Notes under the pieces: model-generated
What the model saw: the letters and a program-made list of their open reading frames with translations, nothing else
Told to the model about the DNA's origin: nothing
The model's database searches: none
Assembly: GCA_011525685.1 (NCBI GenBank)
Contig: WYBW01000080.1
Coordinates: forward strand, 1-64,000
Length of the DNA stretch: 64,000 bases
Source of the DNA: Verrucomicrobiia bacterium
GTDB taxonomy: Bacteria; Verrucomicrobiota; Verrucomicrobiia; Limisphaerales; JADLHS01
Reading direction: 5' to 3'
Position numbers and translations under genes: made by a program
Shown here: positions 60,918-64,000 of the stretch, in pieces
Position numbering within the stretch: position 1 is the stretch's first letter
Layout of the letters: each line of letters opens with the position of its first letter

Positions 60918-62492
60918 ATGCGGCCGATCGTCCAGGAATGTTCGACGGCTCACACGCCGGAATCGCTGGTGGAGGAATTGCGCGCTCAACCCGGCGCGGC
61001 CCTGCTGCGCAGCGCATTGTTCGAATCGCCGCAGGCTCGTTACTCATTCGTGGCAACCAGCCCGTTCCTCACCTTCCGCTCGTGGGGATCGCGATGTGAA
61101 ATCGCAACGCACTCCTCACCCACCACGCCCTGCATTCAGTTCGGCAACCCCTGGCATCTGCTCGACAGCCTGATGTCCCGCTACGAATTGCTCGACGAGA
61201 TTGATTTTCCCTTCCCGCTCGGCGGCTGTTTCGGTTACTGGGGCTATGACTTGAAGAACTTCGTCGAGCCGAAGCTCCCGCGTCACGCCGCAAACGATCT
61301 TGAACTGCCGGATTGCCATGTCGGTCTCTACGACAGCCTCGTGGTGTTCGATCATCGCCTGGGAAGAACGTGTGTGGTTTCGACCGGGTTGAGCGCGGAT
61401 GGTTCGCGCAGCGAGAAGCGGGCTAAAGAAACAGCCGAGGTCTGGCAGCAGCGGCTGGCCGGTGCAGCAAAACCCTCCCTCGCCCCGGCCTGCTTACATC
61501 CGATGGTAGAAGGAGAATCGCCGGAAGCACGATTGGAAATGAGAAGCGCGTACGCTGCCGATGGATTGATGGACATCAGGAAAGGCGCCGACGGCAGTTC
61601 CTCTCTCCCATCCGATGCGAGACGGGTCAGGGGTGAGGGTCTGGTATTTTCCAACCGCACACGCACGGAATTCCTTACGGCCGTTGCTCGCGCGCAGCGT
61701 TACATCCACGCCGGCGACATTTACCAGGTGAACCTGTCGCACCGGCTCGCCGCAAGCTGCAGCCTCTCCGGCTGGGAGTTGTTCGAGCGACTCCTGACCG
61801 TCTCGCCCGCGCCGTTCGCGGCGTATTTCGATTGTGGCGATTTCCAACTCGCCTCTTCGTCGCCCGAACAGTTTCTCCGTTTGAGCGGGCCGCACATCGC
61901 CACGCGCCCCATCAAGGGCACCCGCCCACGGTCAACGGATGCGACGCGCGATGCCCAACTCGCCTATGAACTGCAAACCAGCCCCAAGGAACTGGCCGAA
62001 CTGGTGATGATCACGGACCTGCTGCGCAACGATCTTGGCAGGGTCTGCGAATACGGTTCGGTTCAAGTCCCGGAATTGGCGAAGCTCGAGCGGTTTCCGC
62101 AAGTGCAGCATCTCGTTTCAACGGTCGAGGGCCGGCTGCGTTCCGGGGTGACGCATTTCGCGGCGCTGGCAGCGTGCTTTCCCGGCGGCAGCATTACAGG
62201 TGCGCCCAAGTTCCGGGCGATGGAGATTATTGACGAACTGGAGCCGTTGGCGCGCGGGCCGTATTGCGGCTGCCACGGTTATCTCGGGTTCAATCGTGAA
62301 AGCCAGTTGAGCATCAGCATTCGCACCGCGATTCGCAAAGCGGACACGGCCTATTTCCACGTCGGCGCGGGCATCGTGGCCGATTCGGAGCCGGAGGCGG
62401 AATACGAGGAGACGCTTGCCAAGGCGGGCGGATTTCTGAGTGCACTCAAATTGTCATGGCGAGCGGAGCAGCGGATGGAGACAGCGGATTAG
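60918..62492 (+). CDS. pabB: Aminodeoxychorismate synthase component I, with repeat-encoded insert
   Basis: A 524-aa enzyme that converts chorismate to 4-amino-4-deoxychorismate for folate synthesis. The N-terminal domain has PFPLGGCFGYWGYDLKNF; the chorismate-binding domain (about 250-515) has IHAGDIYQVNLSHRL, RPIKGTRPR (Lys333 of the PIKGT motif, as in PabB and not PIAGT of TrpE), PGGSITGAPKFRAMEIIDELE and the ending YFHVGAGIVADSEPEAEYEET. Residues 184-244 (about 61467-61649) are an extra segment with degraded family-B repeat DNA, in frame. No pabA-like gene is visible. Confidence 0.92.
   Translation: MRPIVQECSTAHTPESLVEELRAQPGAALLRSALFESPQARYSFVATSPFLTFRSWGSRCEIATHSSPTTPCIQFGNPWHLLDSLMSRYELLDEIDFPFPLGGCFGYWGYDLKNFVEPKLPRHAANDLELPDCHVGLYDSLVVFDHRLGRTCVVSTGLSADGSRSEKRAKETAEVWQQRLAGAAKPSLAPACLHPMVEGESPEARLEMRSAYAADGLMDIRKGADGSSSLPSDARRVRGEGLVFSNRTRTEFLTAVARAQRYIHAGDIYQVNLSHRLAASCSLSGWELFERLLTVSPAPFAAYFDCGDFQLASSSPEQFLRLSGPHIATRPIKGTRPRSTDATRDAQLAYELQTSPKELAELVMITDLLRNDLGRVCEYGSVQVPELAKLERFPQVQHLVSTVEGRLRSGVTHFAALAACFPGGSITGAPKFRAMEIIDELEPLARGPYCGCHGYLGFNRESQLSISIRTAIRKADTAYFHVGAGIVADSEPEAEYEETLAKAGGFLSALKLSWRAEQRMETAD
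61467..61649. repeat. Degenerate family-B repeat inside pabB
   Basis: CCTCCCTCGCCCCGGCCTGC with ACATCCGATGG at the left and CTCTCTCCCATCCGATGCGA with GGGTCAGGGGTGAGGGTC at the right are weak copies of the arms seen intact at 18650 and 47033. It encodes about 61 residues without a stop. Confidence 0.65.
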
Positions 62493-62767
62493 TGGCGGGC
62501 GCGGCCACCGGCGATGGTTGCCACAGGCCGGACTCAACCCCCCACCGCCGGCCAGCGAACTCCAAGGGGCAAGCACACACTTTGCAAAGCGTGCCCTGGG
62601 CCGCCACCGCATGGCGTGCGCCGTTGTCCGGTAAACGAATCTGAAACCCGCCAACGCGAGGCGGCCCTTGATGACCAATTATGGGCTTGAAACCCGCGCG
62701 TGACTGCGTCGTAATAAACCCGTAGCCCTTTGCCATGCGCCGCTCGAATTGCACATCGCGTTCGTGG

Positions 62768-64000
62768 ATGAAACCTGGCCGGTTCGGTCGCCGGCTTGCA
62801 TTCGGGCTGCTCGCGGTTTGTTCCGGCGCACTCACCGCCACCGATTTTGACCGCGACATCAAGCCCATCCTCGCCGATCGCTGCTACTCGTGTCATGGCC
62901 CGGAAAAGCACCGCGGCGGTTTGCGGCTCGACCGAAAGGCCGATGCGCTGAAAGGCGGCGATTCGGGCGCGGTCATCGTCCCGCACCAAAGCGCGGAGAG
63001 TTTGCTGTTCCAAAATGTTTCGGGAGCGGATCCAGACAGCATCATGCCACCGAAGGGTGAACCATTGACGTCCGCGCAGGTGGCGTTGATCAAGAGCTGG
63101 ATTGACGAAGGCGCACCGTGGCCGGATGACGCTGCGGGCACCGCCACCGCGCGAAATTCTCACTGGGCCTTTCAACCTCCGCAGCGACCGGCTGTACCCG
63201 TCGTCAAAGACCAGCGCTGGCCGCGCAATCCGATTGACCATTTTGTTCTCGCCCGGCTCGAGCAGGAAAACATCAAACCCTCGCCCGAAGCGGATCGAAC
63301 CACTTTGATCCGCCGTCTGAGCCTCGACCTGCTGGGACTACCACCCTCACCGGAGGAAGTCGGAGAGTTTCGCAAGGACAAGTCGCCGGATGCTTACGAG
63401 CGGCTGGTGGCTCGCTTGCTGGCGTCGCCACATTTCGGCGAGCGCTGGGGACGACATTGGCTGGACCTTGCGCGTTATGCCGACAGTGACGGTTACGAGA
63501 AGGATTCGCCCCGGCCCTACGCGTATCTATATCGTGATTGGGTCATCGAGGCCATCAACCGCGACCTGCCGTTCGACCAGTTCACCATCGAGCAACTGGC
63601 CGGCGACCTTTTGCCCGACGCCACGATGGAACAGAAGATCGCCACCGGTTTTCACCGTCAGACGCTCATCAACAAGGAAGGCGGTGTGGACCAGGAGGAA
63701 TTCCGCAACAAGGCCGTGGTGGACCGCGTGGACACGACGGGCGCGGTCTGGCTGGGTCTGACGGTCGGTTGCGCGGAGTGTCATTCGCACAAATACGACC
63801 CGATCACCCAGCGGGAGTTTTACCAACTGTTCGCCTTCTTCAACAACGCCGAGGATGCGGACCTGCCAGCGCCCACGCCCGCGGAACTCGCCAGTTACCA
63901 GGCCGCGAAAGAGAAATGGGATGCCGAGCAGGAACGGTTGAAGAAACCCTACGATGATTACGTTCGCGATTCGCTGCCAGGGAAACAGGCAGAATGGGAA
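62768..64000 (+). CDS. DUF1549-type cytochrome c protein (partial, 3' end outside the window)
   Basis: The first 411 residues of a large exported protein typical of Planctomycetes and Verrucomicrobia. A signal-like start (residues 1-24) is followed by the cytochrome c (PSC1) domain with DFDRDIKPILADRCYSCHGPE (haem motif CYSCH at 39-43) and MPPKGEPLT (Met ligand region), then the DUF1549 domain with WPRNPIDHFVLARLEQE, LIRRLSLDLLGLPP, SPHFGERWGRHWLDLARYADSDG, GGVDQEEFRNKAVVDRVDT and CAECHSHKYDPI. An ATG at 62735 in the same frame is possible. The usual family also carries a C-terminal DUF1553 domain, beyond the window edge. The 275 bases before it show nothing. Confidence 0.9.
   Translation, partial: MKPGRFGRRLAFGLLAVCSGALTATDFDRDIKPILADRCYSCHGPEKHRGGLRLDRKADALKGGDSGAVIVPHQSAESLLFQNVSGADPDSIMPPKGEPLTSAQVALIKSWIDEGAPWPDDAAGTATARNSHWAFQPPQRPAVPVVKDQRWPRNPIDHFVLARLEQENIKPSPEADRTTLIRRLSLDLLGLPPSPEEVGEFRKDKSPDAYERLVARLLASPHFGERWGRHWLDLARYADSDGYEKDSPRPYAYLYRDWVIEAINRDLPFDQFTIEQLAGDLLPDATMEQKIATGFHRQTLINKEGGVDQEEFRNKAVVDRVDTTGAVWLGLTVGCAECHSHKYDPITQREFYQLFAFFNNAEDADLPAPTPAELASYQAAKEKWDAEQERLKKPYDDYVRDSLPGKQAEWE

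Noticed and set aside
59334-60989. 551-codon open frame opposite the LOG and hypothetical genes
   Set aside because: The plus strand has intact LOG motifs; the antisense frame has no recognisable domain.
60918-62492. Assignment as anthranilate synthase TrpE
   Set aside because: The motif reads PIKGT with lysine, typical of PabB, not PIAGT.
1-64000. CRISPR arrays, tRNA and rRNA genes
   Set aside because: No regularly spaced direct repeats with unique spacers and no cloverleaf or rRNA-like sequences were found by reading; the repeats present are dispersed palindromes.

Overview
The window looks like a chromosomal contig from a Verrucomicrobiota bacterium, most likely a Pedosphaera/Limisphaera-type (former subdivision 3) or closely related uncultured lineage. 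The signs are a DUF1501/DUF1800 pair, a DUF1549-type planctomycete/verrucomicrobial cytochrome c protein, DUF1080, DUF4832, a GH78 rhamnosidase, very large secreted proteins built from PA14, lamin-tail (LTD) and CotH domains, and dense families of palindromic dispersed repeats. This assignment is inference; no rRNA or tRNA gene was seen.

Layout. 1-126: probable end of an insertion sequence. 381-6128: an alpha/beta hydrolase, a DUF4832 glycosidase-like protein, a thioesterase, an ICMT-like membrane protein, DUF2200 and a small lipoprotein. 6360-13079 (minus): a 1552-aa DUF1800 protein, DUF1501 and a pseudopilin-like small protein in one tight operon. 13409-17477: an unrecognised protein, a ceramidase-like hydrolase and a BNR/propeller-like protein. 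17554-20474 (minus): a UroD/MtaA-type methyltransferase, a homocysteine S-methyltransferase and a corrinoid protein, a likely B12-dependent methyl-transfer set. 20576-21982: xseA. 22234-30099: a 2621-aa LTD/CotH giant, divergent from a three-fold Ig-PA14 protein (30961-34347). 34791-40923 (minus): an SGNH/TPR protein, DUF2203, a TPR lipoprotein, a 33-aa mS38/COX24-like protein and hisG. 41213-48748: GDPD, DUF1080, isochorismatase, GH78 and a FucI-like isomerase. 48753-52083: a hypothetical protein, a methyltransferase and a Gfo/Idh/MocA oxidoreductase. 52163-54418 (minus): a histidine kinase and OmpR-type regulator, divergent from VTC - DUF4956 - CotH/EF-hand (54685-58567). 58642-62492: a spermidine-synthase-like methyltransferase, a LOG protein, an unknown and pabB. 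The window ends inside a DUF1549-type cytochrome gene.

Most striking are (i) palindromic dispersed repeats of at least three families that lie in frame inside apparently functional genes (a FucI-like isomerase, pabB, and the signal-peptide region of a CotH protein), similar in logic to the Rickettsia palindromic elements; (ii) a PmrA/QseB-like pair of inverted response-regulator boxes between a two-component system and a VTC/DUF4956/CotH cassette; and (iii) a compact corrinoid methyl-transfer cluster of unknown substrate. Together the genes suggest a heterotroph that degrades glycans and decorates its surface with large secreted proteins.
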